Of a stretch of DNA of 64,000 bases, positions 32,667 to 41,350 are shown piece by piece. The DNA lies in NCBI GenBank assembly GCA_014281115.1, contig JACONQ010000011.1:124001-188000 (forward strand). Reading direction: 5' to 3'. Under the pieces are notes generated by a model, which made no database searches, was not told where the DNA came from, and worked only from the letters and a program-made list of their open reading frames with translations. This DNA is from Laburnicola sp. R22_1. Taxonomy: Eukaryota; Ascomycota; Dothideomycetes; Pleosporales; Didymosphaeriaceae. Every line of letters begins with the position of its first letter. Position 1 is the stretch's first letter. Made by a program: the position numbers and the translations under genes.

Positions 32667-33957
32667 TAATCGGCATGGATTAAAGGTCGGACTAAGAAAC
32701 CATCCGTACGACTGTATCTTTAACTGCCCTTCCCATTGTTACATACTTGTCGCAATTTCTAGCCTAGGCTCGCAACTGCGCGCTAATAAGGTCCACCTAA
32801 TTCTCAGATTCTAGGAAGCAGATAACATCCGAGATTCGGAAAAGAGCAACGCCTTAGGTCTCCCTGAGTCTTCCGACATTAAATATAACTAGGGAAGCCC
32901 ACTTATCTACATTATTATCCGCCCACTTGTTCTTTGTAGTATAAAGCGCCTATTTAAGAATTAGACTCATGGACGTAAACATACTATCTTGCTTCGGAAC
33001 TTCGCCTTTCTAGAGCTACGTTTTGCCTAAATGCCTTGCTATTACTTTTACAAACGCATGGACTATATATTATTTACGCAGTTAGTTGTTAAATAATATA
33101 TTACGCGGCGACAGTTCGTAGCTACCGATTCTACCTGTCGGGTTGCAATGTGCACAAAAAAGAAATAAATACTTAGTTAGACTGCGTTTAGTCTGCACAT
33201 ACTAGAGAACTACCTAACATCTTAGCAATCTGCCTACTAACTTGCGTTAATATGGGGATATACACTTAGCCTAGTCAAGAGTATCTTTAAGCTCCTTAAA
33301 TACTATAGCTACGTTGGTCTCTCCTTTACGCGTCTCTATGTCGTCTAAAATAGTAATGCACATCTTAAAAATAGTGGAAAGCTTATCTACTACAATTCGA
33401 AGATCGCTTAGCGTACTTAGAGAACAGGCTAAGAACTACTGCTAGACTCTAAAGAGCCGATCCTAGACGAGACGTGCGACATCAGGGGATCTAGACTATG
33501 CAGAAAAAATCATAGGTGCCATATTGTAGAAGGGGTGGATATATTATAGGCTTAGGGTTCTCGCTGTAGATAAGGCTCGTTACCCCACTATGCAAGCCAA
33601 GAGCGCTTCTGTATAACCTAGGGTTGGCTTCTGCCTATTACACTTTGTTTACTAAGTGCTTTTATTTAAGCTATCTGACTTTGTATAAACCCTAAACACG
33701 CATCTCCGCTAGCTATTCTAGGATTTTATTACGCAGAGCCCCTCCTAGTATTATCGCTATAAGACCTCACTATTCAAGCCGGTAGAACAATGGTAGCATA
33801 ACAAACCGATCTTTATTATAGACCAAATATCTCTTACTACTATCGCTAGTCCTTATAGGTATAAACGAGCCATTAGTGTACACAGACATAAGAGACGATT
33901 TTAGTAAAACTTATATTACACCTCCGTGCTTAATTTTTCCTAACTATATCTAGCATA
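32667..33957. other. Decayed AT-rich DNA between two DNA transposons
   Basis: Minus-strand peptide islands (for example ILDDIETRKGETNVAIVFKE near 33.35 kb) broken by TAG and TAA suggest a RIP-mutated coding sequence, but no family could be named. Probably the background into which the neighbouring elements inserted. Confidence 0.4.
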
Positions 33958-34036
33958 AGCTAGCGTACATAGTCTCCGGCCACCCGGGGATTCCGGCCAC
34001 CCCACCAAAACGCGACACCCGCACAAAACACGCGAT
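33958..34036. repeat. Left TIR of the pogo-like element
   Basis: 79 bp, perfect complement of 35669-35747. Confidence 0.95.
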
Positions 34037-34052
34037 ATCTTAACAACGCTTA

Positions 34053-35645
34053 TTATGATTGCCACTGCGTGCACATAGACTCTAGAGTTGCAGCAGCAGC
34101 AGCTACTAAAGCTGTTTCTGAAGCGCTCGATATAGTAGATCTTTGCTGCTGAGCTCCTGCAGCCTCAGCTGCGCGTATAGCCTCTACGATAGTCTCTACC
34201 TCTGCAAAGCGTCGATTTGGGTCTATTTGAACGCGCTTTCGAGGACGCTGAGAGCTAGTAGTCTGTAGATGATACTTAAGGCGTCTTTTCTCTGATTCTA
34301 GCCCTGCAGCTCTAGCATTTGCAGCTGCTAGCGCCTTACCTGCTTTCTGAAGGAGTAGCCGGGTCCTACGACCTAGATTCTCGACGCTCTGGACGTCGCG
34401 CTGCGCTATATAGAGATCGCGAGGGCCTTAAGGGGTTGAGAGGAAGCTCTGAGGCTGCTGATGAGGCTGCTGCTGATACGTAGGCGTAGTAGGCCTCTGA
34501 GAGACTTGCGACGAGCTGAGCACGTGATTGATGTTGAATGGGCAGATACCAGCAGCCTGCCAGCCAGCTCGAATCACACGCTCTGTGAAGCCTGCCTCCC
34601 TAGCTTGATAGTAGCAGGCGATAAAGCGCTCCTTCTTAACAGGCGCGGCGTCGTCGAGCGATGCAAGCTCCTGGATCTGGCGTCGGTAACTAGACTTGAT
34701 AACAGAGAAAGGGGCGAGATCTAGAGGCTGTAGGACGTGCGAGGTATGCGCAGGTAGGTATAGGAGCTCTATTCGATGCTGTTTGCAGAGCCATAGGAAG
34801 TCTATATCGATGTGGCTGCCATGGCCGTCGAGGATGAGGAGGCGGTACTGGCCATCACCTACAGCTGTCTCAGGGATAAATATGCGCTGTAGCCACTCAA
34901 CACCTATCGCTTTCGACGTCCATCCGTTCTCAGAGGTTGTATAGAGCCAGTTAGGTACGTAGGACGAGGGAAACCATGTAGTCTGTAGGGTCTGGCCTTT
35001 GAAGATGACGGCGCAGTGCAGTTTCCGCCCTGCTGCTGATACGCACTCAATTATAGAGACCCACTCGCGATTCTCTGGAGACCGAATGTAAGCCTTCTTC
35101 TTCTGGCTACTAGAGAGTACTCTGGTGTTCGTACATACCCCTAGAGCTACACCAGTCTCATCCATATTCCAGATATCCTCTGTACGTATATTGAGGCGTA
35201 TTCTAGTCTGCTCAAAGAGCTCTAGAAAGGCGCGTACACGCTCTGGAGTAGCTGAATCAGCTCTCTGAGCCTCTAGCTTTCTGCCGACTACTGAGGCTAT
35301 GCGTGGCTGGCGCTTGATAAAGTGGTATAGCCAGTGCTTGCCGACAGGCTGATCGTCGCCGTTCATACGTAGGATTCGATTGGCCATTTCTCGAGCGCGA
35401 GCGTGTGAGGGAGGACAGGCGCGCGCGTCTTCTTCGAGGATCCATTCTACTAGGAAGTCCTCTTGTAGAGGAGTCAGCCGCTGCTGATGCTGATGGCTAG
35501 TTACGCTGGTAGTCGCGCCACGTAGTCGGTCTTGAAATGTAGATCGAGGAAGGCCGTACGCCTCTGCTGCTGCTCGCTGGCTCTTATAAATGCCTGTATT
35601 GTAATCGCTGATCGCTGATTGTATAGCCAGCTCACGGGCGTCCAT
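34053..35645 (-). pseudogene. Pogo/CENP-B-type DDE transposase with a single TAA stop
   Basis: ATG at 35645, frame open for 405 codons to a TAA at 34428-34430, then open again in the same frame to 34053 (about 530 codons in all). Domains in order: Psq-type helix-turn-helix (residues about 8-45, AAAEAYGLPRSTFQDRL), CENP-B-type HTH (about 55-120), DDE core with WNMDETGVALG (first Asp), LLILDGHGSHIDIDF (second Asp) and LQPLDLAPFSVIKSSY (third Asp). After the TAA comes a basic coiled-coil-like tail (ESEKRRLKYHLQ) and an Ala-rich end. The TAA follows TP and probably derives from CAA by RIP. Because it falls after the catalytic core, the 405-aa product might still be active. Confidence 0.85.
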
Positions 35646-35668
35646 ATTGATGAGTGTTATGGAAAGAA

Positions 35669-35747
35669 ATCGCGTGTTTTGTGCGGGTGTCGCGTTTTGG
35701 TGGGGTGGCCGGAATCCCCGGGTGGCCGGAGACTATGTACGCTAGCT
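35669..35747. repeat. Right TIR of the pogo-like element
   Basis: 79 bp, perfect complement of 33958-34036, followed by TA. Confidence 0.95.
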
Positions 35748-35749
35748 TA

Positions 35750-36086
35750 GCTTGTCTATTAAATGTTCACCGTTTCTCACATTAATACTAGTACTCCGCA
35801 ATAATGGAAGCATAGCGCTCGACCCAAATATTATCACAGCTATAAAAGATAGACCCTATAAACCCTTCTGCATCTGACCTTAACAATATTAGCTCCCTTT
35901 GTTGCTTTAGTAGTGCTCTCTAATCCTAAAGCATAACCTTACTATTGCGCGGACTATCTTAGTTACCTTAAACAACTTGCACCCAACCTAGCTCCCTAAG
36001 TAGTCGATTACTAACGCCTTTGTGTTCTATAAAGGTAAGCGTTAGCCAAGCCTATTGTCTCTTTTGCCAACTTACTAATTTTCTTT
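35750..36086. other. Decayed AT-rich spacer
   Basis: RIP-like AT-rich sequence between the pogo-like element and copia element 2. No gene or repeat end recognised. Confidence 0.5.
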
Positions 36087-36249
36087 TGTAGCGGTTGTTG
36101 CTGCAAAGCGAAAGTCGGGAAAACACTGATTTGATTGTATGTGTGTAGTAGCTAAGATATATACTGCTAGGTAGGATAGGCAGCAGTAAATGAGTGTAGG
36201 CAGCAATGAGCTAGCATAGGCAACAATGAACAGTCCGAATACCGTTACA
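36087..36249 (-). repeat. LTR of copia element 2 (3' LTR)
   Basis: 163 bp. Contains short internal repeats (AGGCAGCA..., AGGCAACA...). One G/A difference from its partner (position about 36118). Confidence 0.95.
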
Positions 36250-36260
36250 CACCCCCTCAT
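36250..36260 (-). other. Polypurine tract of copia element 2
   Basis: Minus strand ATGAGGGGGTG directly before the 3' LTR, the same core as in copia element 1. Confidence 0.7.
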
Positions 36261-36295
36261 CCTGTAGTTAGTTAACGACGTAAGGATGATCTCTC

Positions 36296-38233
36296 CTACA
36301 TGTCTACTGTGCCTTGAAGTCGAGAGTATAGATTTGTAAGGTGTAGCTGCCTCACAAACTCAGCATGCTTCTGACGTGGTAGCACCTTGGTCATGCCGTC
36401 AGCAGGCATCCTATCAGTAGATCGCCATTGTACGTAGAGTCGTCCTTGCTCTACTTCCTGGCGGATCCAGCTCTGGTGTATATCAACATGCTTGAGCTTG
36501 GTTGCCAGTTTGTCTTGTTCTTTTATAACAATCCCAACAGTCTGCTGGTTGTCACATAAGATAGTCGGAGTAGTGTGAAGCGTCAGTGAGAGGCCATCAA
36601 AAAGGCGTAGCCACTCCTCCATTGCTGAGCCTGTGAGGGAGAGCGCGGGTAGCTCTGCCTCAGTAGTTGATTTAGTGACTGTACGCTGCAGGGTAGACTT
36701 CCAGTCGACAGTCATCCCAAACAACTGGAAAATATATCCTTGAGAGCTGCGGCGAGTCTCTAGGTCGTCTGCGAAAGCAGCATCAGATGCTCCAAAGAAG
36801 ATAGGATCGCGATAATCTTCTTCTGTAGTCATGAACTCTTGAATCTCTTGCTCAGCTGTGCAAGCTTCGAGCGCGTAGTACTTCGTCTCTAGGACGTGAC
36901 GCCATACTTTGCGTATAGAGTCTACGTGAGCTTGTCCGGGGTTTGTGAGATGTGAAGCGTGTATCACATGCGCGCGTGCTAGATCTGGTCGAGTGAACTG
37001 CGTCAGGAACGCGAGATGGCCGACGAGCTCCTGGTAGAGCTTCGTACGAGCTGCGTTGGGTTCCTCTATAGATGGTTCAAGGTAGTTGACCATCATAGGT
37101 ACTTCTGTACGGCGGCCGGTAGACGTTATGCCATACTTTGCGGCTACTTTGTCGATGTAGGCATCCTGGAGCAGCCAGAGTTTGCGGGCGGCGATGTCTC
37201 GGATGACGCGTATGCCTAAAAACCACTTGAGTGGACCAAGTCGCTTTAGTTGATAGTACTCGCTAAGCTTCTGCTCGAACTGCTGGTGGAGCTTGGTATT
37301 GTGTGGGTGAAAGGCCATGACGATATCGTCAACGTAGACGAATAGTATGAGCCACTTGGTCGTGTACACACATGGAAAGCCTGGCACAGGCTTCATCCCT
37401 AGTGACTGTAGCGTCCTGCGGAGCTCCTTGTACCATAGTAGCGGTGACTCCTTTAATCCATAGAGAGCGCGGAGTATCTGGAGTAGTTCTCCATCTTCTT
37501 GAAATCCGTCTGGCGTCTGCGCGTAGAGTAGACGGTTGAGTAGGGCGTTGAGAAAAGCTGTTGGTACATCGTATTGAATCAGCTCTAGCCCAAAGTGATT
37601 GGCAATAGCGGTGATTGCTCTAAAGGTGCGTGCTGCGAGTGTGGCGGCGTAGGTGTCTCCGTACGGCTGCTGGAGATCACCTCTAATCACCAATCGTGCC
37701 TTGAATCGTGAGAGGAAGCCGTCCTCATCAAATTTGTAGGTAAACACCCACATAAGTGGTAAGACCTCAGCATTAACATTTGCTGCTGTCTTTGCAGTCC
37801 TAGCAAAGCATCCTTTATTCCATATATTGCGGTATTCTTCTTGACCTGCTTGTCGAAACTCAGCACCATGCGGGTGAGTCTCTAGGTCTCTCCAGGTCCT
37901 CGGCGGTGGCGGAACCTGTGACTGATGGATCCTGAAGACAGGCTGCGGCTTCAGCGCTGTCGTAAACGCGTGTAGGTAGTCATTGATGCGTATTCCATAG
38001 GAAATCGCGTGTGTCTGGTATCTGGTTGCACTGGTGAGGTCGTCAGTGCGCTGCTGCCATCGGCGTGAGGTTGTGAGTATATTTGACTCGTCAATTTCGA
38101 GATTTCTACGTCTCGGCGCATTGTTTGTGTGTCGATCAGGTAGATAGTCAGGGATTTGGGTTGCAGAGAGCTCTAGATCTCGTTCTATCGGGAGAACTTC
38201 GGCCGGAGTATCGTTATTCCGTTGCCGGCTCAC
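36296..38233 (-). CDS. Copia reverse transcriptase and RNase H (pol C-terminal part)
   Basis: 645 codons from an ATG at 38233. The frame is open further upstream to about 38.33 kb (EEIDGVDEDVEDLFLGGG), so this is the second half of a polyprotein rather than a separate gene. RT motifs: YKARLVVRGDLQ-like FKARLVIRGDLQQPYGDTY, YDVPTAFLNA, YGLKESPLLWYKEL, and the active site FVYVDDIVMAF with both aspartates. The RNase H region shows GASDAAFADD, TKSTTEAELPALS and LCDNQQTVGI, and ends VEQGRLYVQWRSTDRMPADG. No stops interrupt it. It would copy element RNA inside virus-like particles using the tRNA-fragment primer. Confidence 0.9.
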   Translation of the reverse strand: MSRQRNNDTPAEVLPIERDLELSATQIPDYLPDRHTNNAPRRRNLEIDESNILTTSRRWQQRTDDLTSATRYQTHAISYGIRINDYLHAFTTALKPQPVFRIHQSQVPPPPRTWRDLETHPHGAEFRQAGQEEYRNIWNKGCFARTAKTAANVNAEVLPLMWVFTYKFDEDGFLSRFKARLVIRGDLQQPYGDTYAATLAARTFRAITAIANHFGLELIQYDVPTAFLNALLNRLLYAQTPDGFQEDGELLQILRALYGLKESPLLWYKELRRTLQSLGMKPVPGFPCVYTTKWLILFVYVDDIVMAFHPHNTKLHQQFEQKLSEYYQLKRLGPLKWFLGIRVIRDIAARKLWLLQDAYIDKVAAKYGITSTGRRTEVPMMVNYLEPSIEEPNAARTKLYQELVGHLAFLTQFTRPDLARAHVIHASHLTNPGQAHVDSIRKVWRHVLETKYYALEACTAEQEIQEFMTTEEDYRDPIFFGASDAAFADDLETRRSSQGYIFQLFGMTVDWKSTLQRTVTKSTTEAELPALSLTGSAMEEWLRLFDGLSLTLHTTPTILCDNQQTVGIVIKEQDKLATKLKHVDIHQSWIRQEVEQGRLYVQWRSTDRMPADGMTKVLPRQKHAEFVRQLHLTNLYSRLQGTVDM

Positions 38234-38286
38234 GTGAGGCGCAGGTGATGTAGGCGTAAGTAGCCCACCCCCTAGAAATAGATCCT

Positions 38287-41091
38287 CTACGTCCTCGTCA
38301 ACTCCATCAATTTCCTCAACTCTGCTCTCACCCCTACATGCTGCTGGCTTGCGCGAGCTGCAGCTGCAGGTATGTTGCGCGTCTCGTTGCGCGTCTCGTT
38401 ACGCGTCTGCCTAAGCGTCATGAGCTCTTCAATGGCAATATCGTCAGATTCAGCTTCTTCTGGAAAGGCAAGCAGCTCTATAACCTCTTCAATAACTGAC
38501 TCTGCTGCGTAGCCTTCTGGTCCTTCGTAAAATCGCGTTGGTTCGAAAATGACGTCTCTAGCTCGAATTACTCTGTTCTTTGTCGGCAGCCAGATCCTGA
38601 AGATATTCGTCGAATCATAGCCTACAAGATGTCCTATAAGAGCTCTGGACTCCAGCTTGTCGCCTCTCTTGATAGACGGATTTCGGACATACGCTCGACA
38701 GCCTATAGGGCGCAGGTGGTTCACCTTCGGCTTTGATCCCCATACAATCTCATATGGAGTCTTCCAACCTAGTGCTTCGGTTGGTGTACGATTCAGTATG
38801 TATGCTGCTGTTCTAAACAGCTCGTTTGATAATGATTTTGGCAGGTTTCCTTCAAGCCTCATGGCTCGAGCTCGAATGACGATGATCTTGCCTGCTCGCT
38901 CTGCAAGGCCGTTTTGCTCGTCTGCGTAGTCTGCCCGCGGCTCGTATCGGATCCCTAGCTCAGCGCAGAGTTCCTCCAATACGTTTGGTGCAACTCCGTA
39001 TCCTCGGTCGTTATCAGTCTTGATTGCGGTGACGTCGCTGTCAAAGATACGCTGTATCTTGCGAACCTTTTGGACAAGCCAGCGGCTCAGGAATGCCTTC
39101 GTACGCTGTGGAAAGCAGTCAACTTCATGCCACTTGCTATACTGGTCCACCATGTGACCTGCAACTCGGTCACCATTAAGACAAGCGTCTGTGTCTCGTG
39201 GCAAAAGCTGGATAAAGTCTACAGCAACGCGGTAGAATTTCCTAGGTGCAAAGTCCTCCTGCTGTCTTCTAGAGACTTGCTTTGTGAGTTTCGATTCGAC
39301 ACATACGCCACAGAAGTCGCTATCTTTGCCTTCTACTCGCAAGCCTTCCACATAGTCGGCCAGCTTCTCAATTGCCTTCTTACCTGGATGGCCCCAGGTG
39401 CTGTGAGCTGTCCTGTAGTCGACTATAAGATCGCGTCGAGGGTCCTTTGAAGGTCGGTAGGTAGTGCTGAAGGATGATAATAGGCGTATGTCTGGGCGGC
39501 GGCTGGCATCAGCGTCGACCAGCCAGTGACCGTTGTCATACTCTAGTTGAGCAATGACAGTTTTCTTGCTGACTTTGTACAGCAAATCTTGTCCTGAGTC
39601 AAAGTGGATCTGACTCGAGCGACAGCGTGCTAAGCCCATAAGGCTCGTCAAGAAGCCTTCGACTAAGGCAACGTGTGTTAGGACGATAGGTGATAGTCCT
39701 CTCGGTGTTTTCACGGTCAGCTTCATGCTGCCCCATGCAGTTATCTTAATACGGCCTGTTCCTGCTCCTACGAAATCGTTAGCACTGGCCTCATACTCTC
39801 TCGTCCATCCAGGCCAAGACTCAGTATTAACAATGTGGGTGTTCGAACCAGGATCAAGTATGAATCGGTTGCTCAATGAGTCGTAGCTGCTGACATCGTC
39901 AAGCGTCGATAGAGCCACCAACTCCTCGGTAGGTTTGACACCGTCGTCAAGCATCAGATCCTCGTCGCGCTCGTCGCGCTCGTCAACCATAACGGCATCG
40001 GATACCATATATTGTGCGGTGTAGGTCGATAGATTGGAAGGAGGCTTGCCATCGTCAATAGTGACTGCAGGCTCAGAGTTCGACTGAGTTGCCTTCCAGT
40101 CCTGTATAGCTTTCTCCACCCTCGCTTTCAAGCTCGGATCCTTGGCAAAGGCCGCTGCCACTTTCTTACTACCCTCCTTGTTGTCGAATCCTCGGGGTCT
40201 GTGAGGCGCATCTGGGTTCATCACCCAGCATCTCGACCATGAGTGTCTTTTGCCACAGAGGCATACACCGCTCCGTGTAGGTTTATTATCTTGCGGTGTT
40301 GCTGGCTTTGCTATCTCTAGCTCTGCCGCGTGTGCGCTGAAGCCTGTACTAATTGGGCGTGTACGCTTCAGGTATGCTGAGAACTCGGCGACGTAGTTCT
40401 CCACTGAGGGGACTGTCTTACCAAGCCTCTCCTTCTGGATCAGGTCTCGTAGACCTGCTGTTCCGTATTCGGGGTCAATTGTCTTGCAGGCGACTAGGAA
40501 GTCTTCCTGCGCTCGGGTGTCTTCAGTCTCTGCCAGCCTGATGGCCTTGCACTGGTTGGTGACCTCGATCCACCTTCGAAGCCATTCTTCAACCTTCCTG
40601 CCCTTTGGCGGCGTCTGGAGATCCTTGTATACCGCTATTAGATCGCGGCGTCGCGTCGCGTCTGACGGTGCGAGATGTTTCTTAAGGGTCGTAAGGCGTT
40701 GGTGCGGCGTATCCTTGTCCTCAATCAGGTAAATGTGATGCGCTGCTATCGTCTTACTAATCTCAGAGTTAAAGTCTGCTAGAGCCTTCAGCTGACGCTT
40801 ATACTCTAGATCCTTCTTTTCCCATCTCTCGTACGCCCAACGGTAATCGGCTCGCTGCTCGGTATTTAGGCTGGCGTACGTAGTAGCCGTGCTGTCGTAG
40901 TCGCTAAGCTGAGGCTCCATCGGCTCCTCAAGCTGCGGTAGCTTGTCTGCTGCAACATCTGGATCAACGTATTTCCAGAGTTGGTTCTTTTGCGCTGTAT
41001 CCTTGCGGATGAACAGCCATTTGTGCCAATCTTCTGATCGACTGAGGACGATTGTCACTCGAGTGACGGCTGGATCCGACTCGGTTGTCAT
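38287..41091 (-). CDS. Copia gag, protease and integrase (polyprotein N-terminal part)
   Basis: 934 codons from an ATG at 41091. Gag occupies about the first 330 residues, with a zinc knuckle at CLCGKRHSWSRCW (near 40.24 kb). The protease active site is FILDPGSNTHIVNTES (near 39.85 kb). The integrase zinc-binding part is WGHPGKKAIEKL ... DFCGVCVESKL (near 39.3-39.4 kb). The catalytic core has VAVDFIQLLP, AIKTDNDRGYG and the Glu in NGLAERAGKI. The frame leaves the pol frame near 38.3-38.4 kb, just after a tandem NETRNETRN repeat. This may be a single indel or a frameshift site. Expression would start in the right LTR. Confidence 0.9.
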   Translation of the reverse strand: MTTESDPAVTRVTIVLSRSEDWHKWLFIRKDTAQKNQLWKYVDPDVAADKLPQLEEPMEPQLSDYDSTATTYASLNTEQRADYRWAYERWEKKDLEYKRQLKALADFNSEISKTIAAHHIYLIEDKDTPHQRLTTLKKHLAPSDATRRRDLIAVYKDLQTPPKGRKVEEWLRRWIEVTNQCKAIRLAETEDTRAQEDFLVACKTIDPEYGTAGLRDLIQKERLGKTVPSVENYVAEFSAYLKRTRPISTGFSAHAAELEIAKPATPQDNKPTRSGVCLCGKRHSWSRCWVMNPDAPHRPRGFDNKEGSKKVAAAFAKDPSLKARVEKAIQDWKATQSNSEPAVTIDDGKPPSNLSTYTAQYMVSDAVMVDERDERDEDLMLDDGVKPTEELVALSTLDDVSSYDSLSNRFILDPGSNTHIVNTESWPGWTREYEASANDFVGAGTGRIKITAWGSMKLTVKTPRGLSPIVLTHVALVEGFLTSLMGLARCRSSQIHFDSGQDLLYKVSKKTVIAQLEYDNGHWLVDADASRRPDIRLLSSFSTTYRPSKDPRRDLIVDYRTAHSTWGHPGKKAIEKLADYVEGLRVEGKDSDFCGVCVESKLTKQVSRRQQEDFAPRKFYRVAVDFIQLLPRDTDACLNGDRVAGHMVDQYSKWHEVDCFPQRTKAFLSRWLVQKVRKIQRIFDSDVTAIKTDNDRGYGVAPNVLEELCAELGIRYEPRADYADEQNGLAERAGKIIVIRARAMRLEGNLPKSLSNELFRTAAYILNRTPTEALGWKTPYEIVWGSKPKVNHLRPIGCRAYVRNPSIKRGDKLESRALIGHLVGYDSTNIFRIWLPTKNRVIRARDVIFEPTRFYEGPEGYAAESVIEEVIELLAFPEEAESDDIAIEELMTLRQTRNETRNETRNIPAAAARASQQHVGVRAELRKLMELTRT

Positions 41092-41158
41092 CGTGCTCGC
41101 AGGGTTGCTCCTACAGTAAGACTGTGGTGTCCTTAGTAGGGTAATTGCTTAGGTGAGT

Positions 41159-41187
41159 GAGGCCCCGTCGCAATCCGGGCTCATAAC
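41159..41187 (-). other. Primer-binding site matching the 5' half of initiator tRNA-Met
   Basis: The plus strand ends GGGCTCATAAC exactly at the 5' LTR. GGGCTCATAAC is the anticodon stem-loop of eukaryotic initiator tRNA-Met. Priming would use a half-tRNA as in Drosophila copia. The upstream bases (CCCCGTCGCAATCC) fit the rest of the tRNA half less well. Confidence 0.6.
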
Positions 41188-41350
41188 TGTAGCGGTTGTT
41201 GCTGCAAAGCGAAAGTCAGGAAAACACTGATTTGATTGTATGTGTGTAGTAGCTAAGATATATACTGCTAGGTAGGATAGGCAGCAGTAAATGAGTGTAG
41301 GCAGCAATGAGCTAGCATAGGCAACAATGAACAGTCCGAATACCGTTACA
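41188..41350 (-). repeat. LTR of copia element 2 (5' LTR)
   Basis: 163 bp partner of 36087-36249, followed by the target duplication TCTTT. Confidence 0.95.

Larger units (their letters stand above)
33958..35747 (-). mobile_element. Pogo-like DNA transposon with 79-bp perfect TIRs
   Basis: 1790 bp with terminal inverted repeats of 79 bp (33958-34036 and 35669-35747) and no mismatch seen, flanked by TA (33956-33957 and 35748-35749). The TIR holds an internal doublet, CTCCGGCCACCCGGGG then TTCCGGCCACCCC. The inverted symmetry continues outward of an internal TA at 33970, so the true cleavage point could lie there instead. The transposase is on the minus strand. TIR identity and the nearly intact gene mean a young element. 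Confidence 0.9.
36087..41350 (-). mobile_element. Copia element 2: complete, nearly unmutated LTR retrotransposon
   Basis: 5264 bp, two 163-bp LTRs (TGTAGCGG...CCGTTACA) differing at one site (G/A), perfect target duplication TCTTT (36082-36086 and 41351-41355). Long open frames cover gag-integrase and reverse transcriptase-RNase H with catalytic residues in place, in contrast with copia element 1. A recent insertion into old RIP-decayed DNA. One frame change between the two frames is the only visible defect. Confidence 0.95.
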
